A stretch of 39,083 bases of DNA from an uncultured bacterium (GTDB taxonomy: Bacteria > Planctomycetota > Phycisphaerae > Phycisphaerales > SM1A02): the NCBI GenBank assembly GCA_903919715.1, contig CAIXJC010000049.1, positions 1-39,083 on the forward strand. Reading direction: 5' to 3'. The translations under genes were made by a program, and so were the position numbers. The notes beneath the pieces are model-generated. The model worked only from the letters and a program-made list of their open reading frames with translations. It was not told where the DNA came from and searched no databases. Positions 1 to 8,584 of this stretch are shown here, piece after piece; within the stretch, counting starts at the first letter, position 1; each line of letters begins with the position of its first letter.

Positions 1-48
1 CCACATGGGTGGGAGGCTATCGCAACAGCGGGGGTGCTACATTTCATT

Positions 49-669
49 ATGCAACATTTCGATCGAGCGGGAATTCTTCAGATGGAACGCAACTTTCGCG
101 TCAATCTGGTCAACACTCTCAGTGGCTATAAGCCGGCGAATCTGATCGGCACTATTGGGAGTGATGGAGTTGAAAACCTCGCAATTTTCAGCTCGGTTGT
201 GCACCTCGGTTCCGATCCCGCGCTTCTTGGCTTCATTCAGCGACCAATCGGCGAACAAAGTCATACATATAAAAACATTATTACGTCTGGCTTTTTCACA
301 ATCAATCATGTTTCGACAGCGCATGTGGAGCAGGCGCATTCCACATCAGCTCGATTTGACAAAGACATTTCCGAATTCAAGGAGTGTGGTTTCACGCCTC
401 GATATGCAATGGGATTCACTGCGCCATTTGTGCAAGAAGCCGCAGTGCAGATCGGGATGCGCTTTGTCCAAGAGATTAAAATCGAATTGAATGACACTCG
501 ACTGATGATCGGTCAAATCGATCACGTTTTCATCAACGATGGTCTTGTCGATTCGGATGGAAGCCTTCGACTCGAAGATGCACAGGTGACGTGTATCAGT
601 GGGATTGATACGTATTACAAAGTTGCGCGCATCGCACGATTTCCATATGCGAAGCCTAATCCAAAGTGA
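49..669 (+). CDS. Flavin reductase-like FMN-binding split-barrel protein
   Basis: A 206-residue protein resembling the DIM6/NTAB flavin reductase-like family, which binds FMN in a split beta barrel and usually reduces flavin with NAD(P)H. Visible family features are the early segment LSGYKPANLIGTIG, followed by AIFSSVVHLGSDPALLGF and a later segment GFFTINHVS, which fit the flavin-contacting strands. The length is normal for the family. An in-frame GTG lies 15 bases upstream at 34; the ATG at 49 is preferred because it is a standard start, but no clear ribosome-binding site separates the two. Its last 14 bases overlap the end of the convergent gene 656-1114. The physiological substrate cannot be told from sequence. 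Confidence 0.8.
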   Translation: MQHFDRAGILQMERNFRVNLVNTLSGYKPANLIGTIGSDGVENLAIFSSVVHLGSDPALLGFIQRPIGEQSHTYKNIITSGFFTINHVSTAHVEQAHSTSARFDKDISEFKECGFTPRYAMGFTAPFVQEAAVQIGMRFVQEIKIELNDTRLMIGQIDHVFINDGLVDSDGSLRLEDAQVTCISGIDTYYKVARIARFPYAKPNPK

Positions 670-1114
670 GCAGACGACTTCCAGGCGGTGGGGTGATGCG
701 ATATCTGCGAATCCATTGGACAGCGTCCCAGCGCAATTCGATAACTTCATCCACCGACCCAGCGGTCGGTTCTACTCCTCTCCACCACCCGCGGGCAATT
801 GGTGTCACCGCACCTCTGTCTTGGGAGAGTTCGTGTTTCTGGGAGAGATGTAGATAGAACCATCGATGGTCACCGAGCGGTTCGATGATTGCACCTTCCC
901 CTGGGGAGAGTTGATCGATCGGGAGTGGGCAGCGAATCGTGCGAACGACCTGTGCATCGTCGTCGGCGCATTCCAAAGTTCGCCCTAAGAGCCAGTCAAA
1001 GTGAAAACTCCCGTCCGGCAAATCATGCCGGAGGAGAGCCATGGGAAGCCATGTGTTGTCGGCTCGTCGTTCCACGAGGATGACCGTACAATCATTTCCA
1101 ATGGACTGCCACAC
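656..1114 (-). CDS. Hypothetical protein, family not recognised
   Basis: A 152-residue protein that I do not recognise. It has no signal peptide or membrane segment. It is rich in Trp, Arg and Asp and has a plausible folded composition (MALLRHDLPDGSFHFDWLLG, then YLHLSQKHELSQD), and codon use resembles its neighbours, so it is probably real. Its end overlaps the convergent flavin reductase gene by 14 bases. If the first ATG is used, its start overlaps head-to-head by 14 bases with the divergent lipoprotein gene at 1101. An internal ATG at 1042 would remove that overlap but discard a coding-looking stretch (CTVILVERRADNTWLP). No function is proposed. Confidence 0.6.
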   Translation of the reverse strand: MWQSIGNDCTVILVERRADNTWLPMALLRHDLPDGSFHFDWLLGRTLECADDDAQVVRTIRCPLPIDQLSPGEGAIIEPLGDHRWFYLHLSQKHELSQDRGAVTPIARGWWRGVEPTAGSVDEVIELRWDAVQWIRRYRITPPPGSRLLTLD

Positions 1115-1784
1115 ACCCGTGCGATGGATCGCCTGTTCGTTCGCCTCGATTGCGATGACCCTGACGGGTTGTCAAGGTCCTCGTTCGACTGAACAGTCGA
1201 TTGAGTTGGGTGATCACTATTTAGAATTCGGTGACTGGCAGAAAGCTGCTGACACTTTTCAGCCCGTGACGATCAATTCGCCAGGACTTTGGAAAGGCGA
1301 ATATGGTTACGGCCTTGCAATGGCTCATCTGGGCGATCTCGTGACTGCGAGACGTTGCCTCGAGACTGCAAACGACCATTCGCCAGGGAATCTCCTCATC
1401 ATCGAAGCGCTCGCCGAAGTGATGTTTCGACAGGGTGACACTGGTCAGCTCTTCCAACTTTTGCGTGGCGCTGGTGCGTCGCTCGGTCGAACGGAACCAT
1501 ATCTCGTGCTTGGCAAGTATGCGATTAAGTTGAAAGACAATGACAGCGCGCTTCTCGCTTTTCAAGCAGCGATCGAAGTGGACAGCGGAGTCACGCGTCC
1601 GCGTACGACTGAACCTTATTATCAACTCGCGATGTTGCAGTTGAGCCTTGGAAACAAGGCAGAAGCGACGCGCCGCCTTCGGCAGGCATACGGAGTTTCG
1701 GCGAATGATCCTCGCGTGATTGAGTCGCTGCAGAGCCAAGGCGTCGTCCTCGACGCATCGACTGCGTTGCCACCTGGTATTTAA
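1101..1784 (+). CDS. TPR-repeat lipoprotein
   Basis: A 227-residue predicted lipoprotein. A short N-terminal signal ends in a lipobox (MTLTGC), after which the chain is anchored by lipid. The body consists of tetratricopeptide-like helical repeats: one near LGDHYLEFGDWQKAADTF, another near GYGLAMAHLGDLVTARRCLE, and later ones ending YYQLAMLQLSLGNKAEATRRL. TPR lipoproteins usually act as scaffolds for protein complexes at the envelope. The open frame extends upstream to 1041, but the ATG at 1101 is chosen because it puts a proper signal sequence at the N-terminus. It ends 20 bases before the ArsR-methyltransferase gene on the same strand. The partner protein is unknown. Confidence 0.75.
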   Translation: MDCHTPVRWIACSFASIAMTLTGCQGPRSTEQSIELGDHYLEFGDWQKAADTFQPVTINSPGLWKGEYGYGLAMAHLGDLVTARRCLETANDHSPGNLLIIEALAEVMFRQGDTGQLFQLLRGAGASLGRTEPYLVLGKYAIKLKDNDSALLAFQAAIEVDSGVTRPRTTEPYYQLAMLQLSLGNKAEATRRLRQAYGVSANDPRVIESLQSQGVVLDASTALPPGI

Positions 1785-1804
1785 CAAGATGGGAATCTAG
1801 CGAG

Positions 1805-2815
1805 ATGCCACGTGGGTCGCGAGTGCGCAGCGCATCATCGAGTGAGCCTCGATCTGACTCCAAAGTTATGGATACGAAGGAGTGGACCGAACTCTTGGCG
1901 ATGTTGAGCGATCCTGCTCGATTGCGAGTTTTGCGTGCGCTTGAAGCGCATGAGTTAGCGGTTGGAGAGATTGCGCGGGCACTTCAGATGCCGCAGTCAA
2001 CAGCAAGTCGTCATATCAAGCCACTCTTTGATGCCCAGTTCGTGGCGCGGCGAATGGAAGGCACGACGAGTTTGTACCGAGTCGATTCCTCGGCGCTCGC
2101 AGGTGAGGTTCGTGCACTCTGGACACTGACACGCGCACGCCTCGAAGGAACTCCGCAAGCAGAAGATGATGATGCAAGATTGTCAGCGGTGATCGCATCG
2201 CGCCGAATGGGAAGCACTGGTTTTTTCGGCCGAATCGGAGACGAATGGGACTCGATTCGCCGTGCCCTCTTTGGCGATGCCGTTGGAGCAGAAGGTGTCT
2301 TAGCGCTCTTAGACCCGAAGTGGGTTGTCGCAGATATTGGATGCGGAACTGGCGAGGTCTCACAGCGGATTGCGCCATATGTCGGACGCGTTGTCGCGAT
2401 CGACCGCGAATCAGCAATGATCGATGCGGCGAAACGCCGGTTGGGCGAAATGCGAAATGTCGAATTTCGCAAAGGCGATGTGATGAAATTGCCATTGAAG
2501 GATGGCACGCTCGATGCGGCGGTCGCGATGCTGCTTTTTCATCATGTCGATGATCCATCTGGAGCGGTCACCGAATTAGCGAGGGCCCTGAAAGTTGGTG
2601 GACGACTTTTGGTCGTCGATATGGTTGAGCATTCGCGTACGGAATACCGCACGACGATGGGGCATCGGCATCTTGGTTTTTCTGAGCGCGATGCGAAGGC
2701 GTGGGCGCGTGCGAGTGGCTTAACTCTCGATCGCTGGAGACGGATAACGCCAGCGGTGGATGTTCGGGGGCCAGGACTTTTTAGCGCACTCTTGACTCGC
2801 CACGAGTCGGCATAA
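1805..2815 (+). CDS. ArsR-family regulator fused to a SAM-dependent methyltransferase (SahR-like candidate)
   Basis: A 336-residue two-domain protein. Residues about 22-100 form an ArsR-type winged helix (LAMLSDPARLRVLRALEAHELAVGEIARALQMPQSTASRHI, described here by its ends and the STASRH recognition helix). Residues about 150-330 form a class I methyltransferase with motif I VADIGCGTGEVSQ, acidic motif AIDRE and a downstream LLFHHVDDP segment. From memory, regulators with this architecture include SahR, which senses S-adenosylhomocysteine and controls methionine-cycle genes. ahcY lies 2.5 kb away with palindromic candidate operators, which makes a SahR-like role plausible but unproven. An in-frame ATG at 1868 (MDTKEWTELL) is an alternative start close to the domain edge. 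The final 35 bases overlap the convergent amidase gene. A true methyltransferase role cannot be excluded. Confidence 0.85.
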   Translation: MPRGSRVRSASSSEPRSDSKVMDTKEWTELLAMLSDPARLRVLRALEAHELAVGEIARALQMPQSTASRHIKPLFDAQFVARRMEGTTSLYRVDSSALAGEVRALWTLTRARLEGTPQAEDDDARLSAVIASRRMGSTGFFGRIGDEWDSIRRALFGDAVGAEGVLALLDPKWVVADIGCGTGEVSQRIAPYVGRVVAIDRESAMIDAAKRRLGEMRNVEFRKGDVMKLPLKDGTLDAAVAMLLFHHVDDPSGAVTELARALKVGGRLLVVDMVEHSRTEYRTTMGHRHLGFSERDAKAWARASGLTLDRWRRITPAVDVRGPGLFSALLTRHESA

Positions 2816-4442
2816 GAGAATCCAAAAATGCTGGCGGTTTACGGTGTTTCGTTCCTTGCTCGTATGCAAAGGCAAATTTGATGAGCGTTGGTTCGCTCCA
2901 TGCTCGGCCAAAGAATGAGATTCCCACAGGCAATCCGTTCACTTGCCCAGAGGGGACGGTAATGGCGGGATAGCCCGCAACTGCTGCGGGCGATGAACTG
3001 CCACCGCTGACCGCATCACCATTGACGTGGTCGGTCAGCCACGCTTCGCAACTCGTTGGTGCAACAAGCGCATCGAGTTGATATTGATCCATGACAGCAT
3101 CGATTCCCTCGGGGCCTGCGAGTCGACGATTCATCGCGAGAGCATCAAGATATTTTTGATCAGTCAGTGGACCTTTCGCTTCAGCCATCTCGAAAAGTTC
3201 TTGGCCAAAAAATGGCATTTCGCGCTGTGCATTTTGCTTGTTGAAGGCAATCACATCGGCCAGCGAATGCATTGGTGAATTTGCGCCAAGCCATTTGAAA
3301 TACTGTGGCAGATCGCTCTTCAATTCATAGAGCAACACAGTCATCTCGCTTTCGTCGAACTTGCCCAGCGTTGGAATGTTTGCAGGATCCACGATGATTG
3401 CGCCGAGGCGCTTCAGATCCGCGATCGCAGCTTCCATCACCAGATCGACGTCTGCGCTATATCCCATGAACTTGTCTCGCACAACTCCGATGCGCGCGCC
3501 GCGCAACCCATTTCGATCGAGCGATCCCGTGTAGTCGCGCTTACCCATGGACGTGGCGTTCGCGGTGATCGGGTCCGCCACATCTGCACCCGCAAGCACG
3601 CTGAGCAGAATCGCTGCGTCGGTGACCGTCCGCGCCATTGGTCCTGCGGTGTCTTGGCTATGCGCAATTGGAATGATTCCAGTTCGACTGACAAGGCCAA
3701 GCGTTGGCTTTATCCCAACCAGTCCGTTGTTGTTTGCAGGTGACACAATCGATCCGTCGGTCTCGCTTCCCACCGCGACTGCCGCGAGGTTCGCTGAGAT
3801 CGCAGCGGCAGAGCCAGAACTTGATCCAGACGGATTGCGATCGAGCGCGTATGGATTCTTTGTTTGTCCACCAATCGCACTCCAACCGCTTGAGGAGTGT
3901 GTCGAACGCATGTTTGCCCACTCGCTGAGATTGGTCTTGCCAATGATCACAGCGCCTGATGCGCGCAGTTGTTTCACGATAAAGGCATCTTGAGGAGCGA
4001 TGGATCCAGCAAGCGCCAATGATCCAGCGGTGGTCGTCATTCGATCGGCCGTCGCGATGTTCCCTTTGATGAGCACGGGAATTCCGTGAAGTGGACCTCG
4101 CGGTCCATGATTCTTGCGTTCTTCATCGAGCGCAGCTGCGATGGAAAGTGCATCGGGATTCAATTCGATCACACTCTTCAGCGTTGGCCCGCTCTGGTCA
4201 ATTGCTTCGATGCGCTTGAGGTATTTTTCTGTAAGTGAGCGCGACGTTTCCTTGCCAGTCGCCATACGCAGTCGCAGTTCAGCGACTGTGGCTTCGTCAA
4301 GTTCAAACCCCGCAGTTATTGCCGACGAATTTGCTAGCGCTACCGATGTCGCTGCCGATGCCTCTTTCGGAGCCGTATCGCATCGACAGAGCAGCGTGAG
4401 TGCCAGTAAGAAAGCAAGCGCTCTTGGCGCTGCGAGGATGCT
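2781..4442 (-). CDS. Exported amidase, amidase-signature family
   Basis: A 553-residue amidase-signature hydrolase, which cleaves amide bonds with a Ser-cisSer-Lys triad. Counted from the ATG at 4442, the Lys lies at about 126 (GIPVLIKGN), the cis-Ser at about 207-208 within GSSSGSAAA, and the nucleophile Ser at about 231 in ETDGSIVSP. The N-terminus has a hydrophobic stretch ending LTLLCRCDTA, fitting a lipoprotein or Sec signal, so the enzyme is likely outside the cytoplasm. The frame extends to a GTG at 4475, but the 4442 ATG gives a cleaner signal peptide. It follows the YHS-repeat protein gene by 36 bases on the same strand, so the two may be co-transcribed. Its substrate (peptide amide, fatty amide or other) cannot be read from sequence. 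Confidence 0.88.
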   Translation of the reverse strand, partial: SILAAPRALAFLLALTLLCRCDTAPKEASAATSVALANSSAITAGFELDEATVAELRLRMATGKETSRSLTEKYLKRIEAIDQSGPTLKSVIELNPDALSIAAALDEERKNHGPRGPLHGIPVLIKGNIATADRMTTTAGSLALAGSIAPQDAFIVKQLRASGAVIIGKTNLSEWANMRSTHSSSGWSAIGGQTKNPYALDRNPSGSSSGSAAAISANLAAVAVGSETDGSIVSPANNNGLVGIKPTLGLVSRTGIIPIAHSQDTAGPMARTVTDAAILLSVLAGADVADPITANATSMGKRDYTGSLDRNGLRGARIGVVRDKFMGYSADVDLVMEAAIADLKRLGAIIVDPANIPTLGKFDESEMTVLLYELKSDLPQYFKWLGANSPMHSLADVIAFNKQNAQREMPFFGQELFEMAEAKGPLTDQKYLDALAMNRRLAGPEGIDAVMDQYQLDALVAPTSCEAWLTDHVNGDAVSGGSSSPAAVAGYPAITVPSGQVNGLPVGISFFGRAWSEPTLIKFAFAYEQGTKHRKPPAFLDSLMPTRGESRVR

Positions 4443-4478
4443 CATTTTCTTGAAATCAGAGTGTTTTCTGATCACGCA

Positions 4479-5216
4479 TCACTTTGCAGTCGTTGCGGGG
4501 GGCGCTGGTTTTGCCGGTGCCGTTGGAACAGCCTTCGTCGTTCCCGTATCGAGTTTCGCAAAAATCGCAGTTGGATCCTTGCGTGCTTTTTCAGCGCAGC
4601 CGTTGCAGCAAAGTCGAACAAGCCGTTCACCAATGACGATGTCAGCTGGTTCATCAGAAAGCGCTTCGCCAGAAATTGGGCATGTCACGAGCGCATAGTT
4701 TTTCTTCTGCGTTGCGATTACGGCCGCATTGATGTCGGCGAGGTACTTCGTCGGATCTTTCTTGAGCTTCTTCATGCACCCTGGGCAGCAGAGCCGCACC
4801 ATGTCGTTGAGAACAACGAGCTCCTTCAGTTTGTCTGCATCGGGCGATCCTGCCGCAGGCAATTCATCGTCGGTCATGACAACGCAGTGCGTCAGCGGAT
4901 AGCGCGCACTCTGCTGCGCAATGATTGCAGCATCGATCGCTGGAAGAAACTTCGTTGGATCAGCGACGAATGGCGCAACGCAATTCGCGCAACAGAATCG
5001 AATCTCTCGGCCATCATTCAGCGGATTCGCTTTGTCTTCCATCACATAGATCACAGCGTCTTTCGTGAGCGGCTTTCCGGAGACTGGACAAGTCGCAAGC
5101 GGGTATGGCGCGCCCTTCATTGTTGGGGCAACCTTCGATGCACCGAGCGAGGCTCCGATCGAGAGGGTCAGGACGGCAGTTGCGCAGAGGGCGATTCGGG
5201 ATGAAAAGTTGTTCAT
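4479..5216 (-). CDS. Exported protein with three YHS/TRASH-like cysteine repeats
   Basis: A 245-residue protein with an N-terminal signal peptide (ALCATAVLTLSIGASLGAS). The mature part has three copies of a roughly 65-residue unit. Each unit begins Y-x-L-x-x-C, usually continuing CPxSG, and ends with a Cys cluster plus tail: RFCCANC...DPTKFL, RLCCPGC...DPTKYL and RLCCNGC...DPTAIF. The layout matches YHS or TRASH-like metal-binding modules, often associated with copper or other heavy metals. The second unit has lost the CPxSG motif (THCVVM). The tail is rich in Pro, Ala and Lys. The ATG at 5216 is chosen over the longer start at 5255 because the signal peptide then starts properly. Metal binding is inferred from the family resemblance, not shown. 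Confidence 0.75.
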   Translation of the reverse strand: MNNFSSRIALCATAVLTLSIGASLGASKVAPTMKGAPYPLATCPVSGKPLTKDAVIYVMEDKANPLNDGREIRFCCANCVAPFVADPTKFLPAIDAAIIAQQSARYPLTHCVVMTDDELPAAGSPDADKLKELVVLNDMVRLCCPGCMKKLKKDPTKYLADINAAVIATQKKNYALVTCPISGEALSDEPADIVIGERLVRLCCNGCAEKARKDPTAIFAKLDTGTTKAVPTAPAKPAPPATTAK

Positions 5217-5263
5217 GGTGGTGACGCTTTCTAGGTGAGAGTTATGGAACGGCACGAATCATA

Positions 5264-5336
5264 GCGATATCGCATGGGTGGACTTTTGCTCTTGGCGGGC
5301 TATGATGCGTCCATCCGGATAAACGGATATATCGAT
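5264..5336 (+). promoter_or_regulatory. Candidate operator/promoter region of ahcY
   Basis: Three short perfect palindromes lie just upstream of ahcY: GCGATATCGC at 5264-5273, ATCCGGAT at 5313-5320 and GATATATC at 5326-5333. The last two sit side by side within CATCCGGATAAACGGATATA and its continuation, directly after a possible -10 element TATGAT at 5301-5306. This would be a natural position for a repressor. The nearby ArsR-methyltransferase is the obvious candidate binder. Palindromes and position are seen; the regulator is inferred. Confidence 0.45.
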
Positions 5337-5367
5337 CCACACTCGCACCCAAAAGGAACACTGCCCC

Positions 5368-6882
5368 GTGACCACGACAGCCAACGCCCCTGTGAAGACC
5401 GACTCGAAGAACTTCATGAATACGACACTTTCGCTCACAGCGAACCCACCATTCTGGGTGAAAGATATGACGGCGAACACGGTCCGTTTCGGGCGCAAGG
5501 AAATTGAACTTGCAGAAATTGAAATGCCTGGATTGATGGCGCTTCGCAAGGAGTATGCCGGCAAGAGTCCGCTGAAGGGCGCTCGAATTTCTGGCTCGCT
5601 TCATATGACTATTCAGACAGCTGTACTGATCGAAACACTCGTGGATCTTGGCGCAGAAGTGCGCTGGGCTTCATGCAATATTTTTTCCACGCAAGATCAC
5701 GCGGCCGCTGCGGTTGCAGTTGGTCCCAAAGGCACGATCGAGAAGCCTGCAGGGATCCCCGTCTTTGCATGGAAGGGTGAAACGCTTCCTGAGTATTGGT
5801 GGTGCACCTATCAGGCGATGAATTGGCCGAACGCAAAGGGGCCAACGCTCATTCTTGATGACGGCGGCGACCTGACCATGCTCGTCCATAAGGGACTTGA
5901 GTACGAGAAGGCTGGCAATATTCCAAGTCCTGCAACTGCGGATAGCGAAGAATTTCAGGTTGTTCTTCAGTTGATTCACGATCTTTCGGCCAACTTTCCA
6001 GGCTTGTTCGGACGCATTGCACCAAGTGTGCGCGGCGTGAGCGAAGAAACAACAACAGGCGTCCATCGACTTGGGCAGATGCAAGAAGCAAAGCAGTTGC
6101 TCTTCCCAGCGATCAACGTGAATGACTCTGTGACGAAGAGCAAATTTGACAATCTCTACGGTTGCCGCCACTCATGCGTGGACGGAATCATGCGTGCCAC
6201 CGATGTGATGTTGGGTGGCAAGACTGCCGTCGTGTTTGGATTCGGCGACGTCGGTAAGGGATGCGCACACAGTCTTCGCGGTCAAGGTTGTCGAGTGAAG
6301 ATCACTGAGATCGATCCGATTTGCGCGCTTCAAGCGGCGATGGAAGGCTACGAGGTCGTGACTGTCGAAGACGCCGTTGAGACTGCTGATCTCTTCATCA
6401 CCGCAACGGGTAATTGCAACGTCATTACCGCGGATCTGATGAAGCGGATGAAGGATAAAGCAATCGTTGGAAACATTGGTCACTTCGATAACGAGATCGA
6501 TATGGCTTCACTCGCGGCACTCCCAGGGATCCGCAAGGTGAACATTAAGGCGCAGGTGGACGAATGGGTCTTCTCGAATGGACGATCGATCATCGTCCTT
6601 GCTGAAGGAAGACTCCTCAACCTCGGATGCGCAACGGGACATCCATCATTCGTCATGAGTACGAGTTTCACAAATCAGGTTCTTGCCCAAGTCGAATTGC
6701 ACGCAAACGCAGAAAAGTACGAAAAGAAGTTGTACACATTGCCAAAGACTCTCGATGAGAAAGTTGCTCGTTTGCACTTGGAAAAGCTCGGTATTCGCTT
6801 GTCTAAATTGACTGAAAAGCAGTCGAAGTACTTGGGGATTCCCGTGGACGGACCCTACAAGGCTGCCATCTATCGGTACTGA
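5368..6882 (+). CDS. ahcY: S-adenosylhomocysteine hydrolase (adenosylhomocysteinase)
   Basis: A 504-residue adenosylhomocysteinase, which splits S-adenosylhomocysteine to adenosine and homocysteine and so removes product inhibition from methyltransferases. Family landmarks are all present: [20 protein letters not shown] near residue 75, [20 protein letters not shown], the NAD-binding loop [31 protein letters not shown] and the C-terminal YKAAIYRY, which keeps the family Lys and Tyr. The sequence includes the insertion typical of the longer bacterial and animal form. The start is GTG at 5368 with AAAAGGA 10 bases upstream; an ATG at 5416 is the alternative. It is preceded by palindromic candidate operators and may be controlled by the ArsR-methyltransferase. 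Confidence 0.97.
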   Translation: MTTTANAPVKTDSKNFMNTTLSLTANPPFWVKDMTANTVRFGRKEIELAEIEMPGLMALRKEYAGKSPLKGARISGSLHMTIQTAVLIETLVDLGAEVRWASCNIFSTQDHAAAAVAVGPKGTIEKPAGIPVFAWKGETLPEYWWCTYQAMNWPNAKGPTLILDDGGDLTMLVHKGLEYEKAGNIPSPATADSEEFQVVLQLIHDLSANFPGLFGRIAPSVRGVSEETTTGVHRLGQMQEAKQLLFPAINVNDSVTKSKFDNLYGCRHSCVDGIMRATDVMLGGKTAVVFGFGDVGKGCAHSLRGQGCRVKITEIDPICALQAAMEGYEVVTVEDAVETADLFITATGNCNVITADLMKRMKDKAIVGNIGHFDNEIDMASLAALPGIRKVNIKAQVDEWVFSNGRSIIVLAEGRLLNLGCATGHPSFVMSTSFTNQVLAQVELHANAEKYEKKLYTLPKTLDEKVARLHLEKLGIRLSKLTEKQSKYLGIPVDGPYKAAIYRY

Positions 6883-6926
6883 TTTTCATTGGAACATTCC
6901 TTCAGTTGGTCGTAGGATTCTCAGCA

Positions 6927-7679
6927 ATGAGAGCCATCTTTCTTCTGTCGATTTTTTGGGCGCAGTTGGTTCTCGGATGTACGAGCGTTACTGGTGTGCC
7001 TGCAGTCGATTCCAAGGAACTCTCCCAATCACAGGCGTTGACGATTATCCCAGAGCAGATTGATTGCGGTTCGATCTCTCAGTGTGAAATGCCGCCACCC
7101 ATTGCGATTGTCATTCGCAATGGAACGGCGGAGCCAGTTCGCATTCGCGGATTTGTTGCAACGTGTGGCTGCACGATCCCCGATCTCCAACCGAATGTCG
7201 AAATTGCGCCTGGCGCAGAAATCACGGTGAAGGTGCGCTTGGAACTCTGGGGACAGGGTCGTAAGCAGCAATTTATTCGGTTCATTGACGAGAACTCTCA
7301 ACCACTCGGGCGTGTCCAAGTTCGATACGAAGTTCGATCTCCGCTGCGATCAACGCCAAGCGGTATTTCTCGTGATGTCAATCCAGATGGTTCATTCCAA
7401 ATCGAATCTTCCGACAACGGTTCTTTCAAGATCATGGAATCTGATCCTCCTGTGGCGAATTCGCCGTCAACTGAATCGGCTGCGGACCACACGATGACGA
7501 TTGATTGGGCCAAGGTCGATGCCTTGGCTGTCGCGACACCACCGATTTCGGCATTCGCATTCGATTCAGCGGGGGTATGGTCAACATTGCTCGTTCGAGT
7601 CAGTACGGACAAGGCGGATTGTTCGGAAGTCTTTGTTTGGTTGAGAAACTTTACTCCCGCACGACCCGTGACCCACTAG
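6927..7679 (+). CDS. DUF1573-like lipoprotein
   Basis: A 250-residue predicted lipoprotein. The signal MRAIFLLSIFWAQLVLGC ends in a LVLGC lipobox. Residues about 45-130 resemble DUF1573, an immunoglobulin-like domain common in planctomycetes and Bacteroidetes, with the hallmark ATCGCTIPDL followed by IAPGAEITVKVRLELWG and a partner strand. The rest (SPSTESAADHTMT and beyond) is less conserved and may hold a second degenerate beta domain ending in VFVWLRN. The start at 6927 is chosen over 6906 because it begins the signal peptide and has TAGGA 9 bases upstream. It follows ahcY by 44 bases on the same strand. Its role is unknown beyond a likely periplasmic location. Confidence 0.72.
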   Translation: MRAIFLLSIFWAQLVLGCTSVTGVPAVDSKELSQSQALTIIPEQIDCGSISQCEMPPPIAIVIRNGTAEPVRIRGFVATCGCTIPDLQPNVEIAPGAEITVKVRLELWGQGRKQQFIRFIDENSQPLGRVQVRYEVRSPLRSTPSGISRDVNPDGSFQIESSDNGSFKIMESDPPVANSPSTESAADHTMTIDWAKVDALAVATPPISAFAFDSAGVWSTLLVRVSTDKADCSEVFVWLRNFTPARPVTH

Positions 7680-7692
7680 ACTCCGCCCCCCT

Positions 7693-8523
7693 ATGGCGAA
7701 GAAGAAGACTCGGACTCCAAGCAAGAAGGCTTGGAGGACGGCAAAAAATTCCGATCGACACGAACTCTATGAACTTTCAGTTCAGGGGACTGAATCTGAT
7801 TGCATCATGATCGACCGTGTTTTTCGAAAGCGTTTGAATCGAACCCCTCATTCACTGCGCGAGGATTTTTCTGGGACGGGTCTTATGTCGCGGGAATGGG
7901 TTCAATGGCGTGCGACAAACACCGCCGTCGGCGTTGATATGGATGCGAAAGTTTTGCGGCGCGGCCGCGAGAGCATCTTGTCGCTTTCGGCTGACGAACG
8001 CAAGCGCATTCAACTGAAGAAGGGTGACGTCAATCGGGTTCGCACAGATGGCGCCGATGTCTTGCTCGCACTCAATTTCAGCTATTTCGTCTTTCATACT
8101 CGCGCTCAACTGTTGCAGTATTTCACGAACGCACGGAAGAACATCAAGGATGGCGGGATGATTTTCGTTGATGCGTATGGTGGATCTGGTTCGTGGGCAG
8201 TTGGCGAAGAAGATCGATCGCTCGATGGATTCACATATGTGTGGCATCAGGCCAAGATCAATCCCATCACACATCATGTCGTGAACCACATTCACTTTCG
8301 ATTCCCAGACGGCAGTGAAATTCGCCGGGCCTTCACATATCGATGGCGATTGTGGACGCTGCCAGAAATCAAGGAAGTGTTGATCGAGGCTGGATTTCAT
8401 AGGCCCGTGGTGTATTGGGAGGGGACGGAGCGCAAGAGCGGTGAAGGAAACGGCGTCTTCAAGCCTTCTCATCGTGGTGAAGCGTGCGAAGGTTGGATCG
8501 TCTACATCGCTGCTGAAAAATAA
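7693..8523 (+). CDS. Class I SAM-dependent methyltransferase, substrate unknown
   Basis: A 276-residue protein with the order of elements of a class I methyltransferase. A very basic N-terminus (MAKKKTRTPSKKAWRT) is followed by motif I in degenerate form (LREDFSGTGLMSREW), the acidic motif II GVDMDAKVL, KKGDVNRVRTDGADVLLALNFSYF, and a later strand GGMIFVDAYGG. The glycine-rich loop is less canonical than in the ArsR fusion protein, but the spacing fits. The basic N-terminus suggests contact with nucleic acid or a ribosome-associated substrate; this is inference only. It begins 13 bases after the DUF1573 gene and 61 bases before the prenyl synthase gene, all on one strand. Confidence 0.75.
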   Translation: MAKKKTRTPSKKAWRTAKNSDRHELYELSVQGTESDCIMIDRVFRKRLNRTPHSLREDFSGTGLMSREWVQWRATNTAVGVDMDAKVLRRGRESILSLSADERKRIQLKKGDVNRVRTDGADVLLALNFSYFVFHTRAQLLQYFTNARKNIKDGGMIFVDAYGGSGSWAVGEEDRSLDGFTYVWHQAKINPITHHVVNHIHFRFPDGSEIRRAFTYRWRLWTLPEIKEVLIEAGFHRPVVYWEGTERKSGEGNGVFKPSHRGEACEGWIVYIAAEK

Positions 8524-8584
8524 GGGAATTTGGTGCGGGCGTCGCCGTCCGAATTCACCCGTGCCACCCTAGTATTGGAAGCCG

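Noticed and set aside
2016..2558. Long minus-strand open frame inside the ArsR-methyltransferase gene
   Set aside because: Arg/His/Ser-rich composition typical of antisense shadows; the plus-strand frame encodes clear conserved domains.
5217..5367. SAH or SAM riboswitch in the ahcY leader
   Set aside because: I could not find the conserved core or pairing of a known SAH/SAM riboswitch in this short leader; the palindromes fit DNA operators better.
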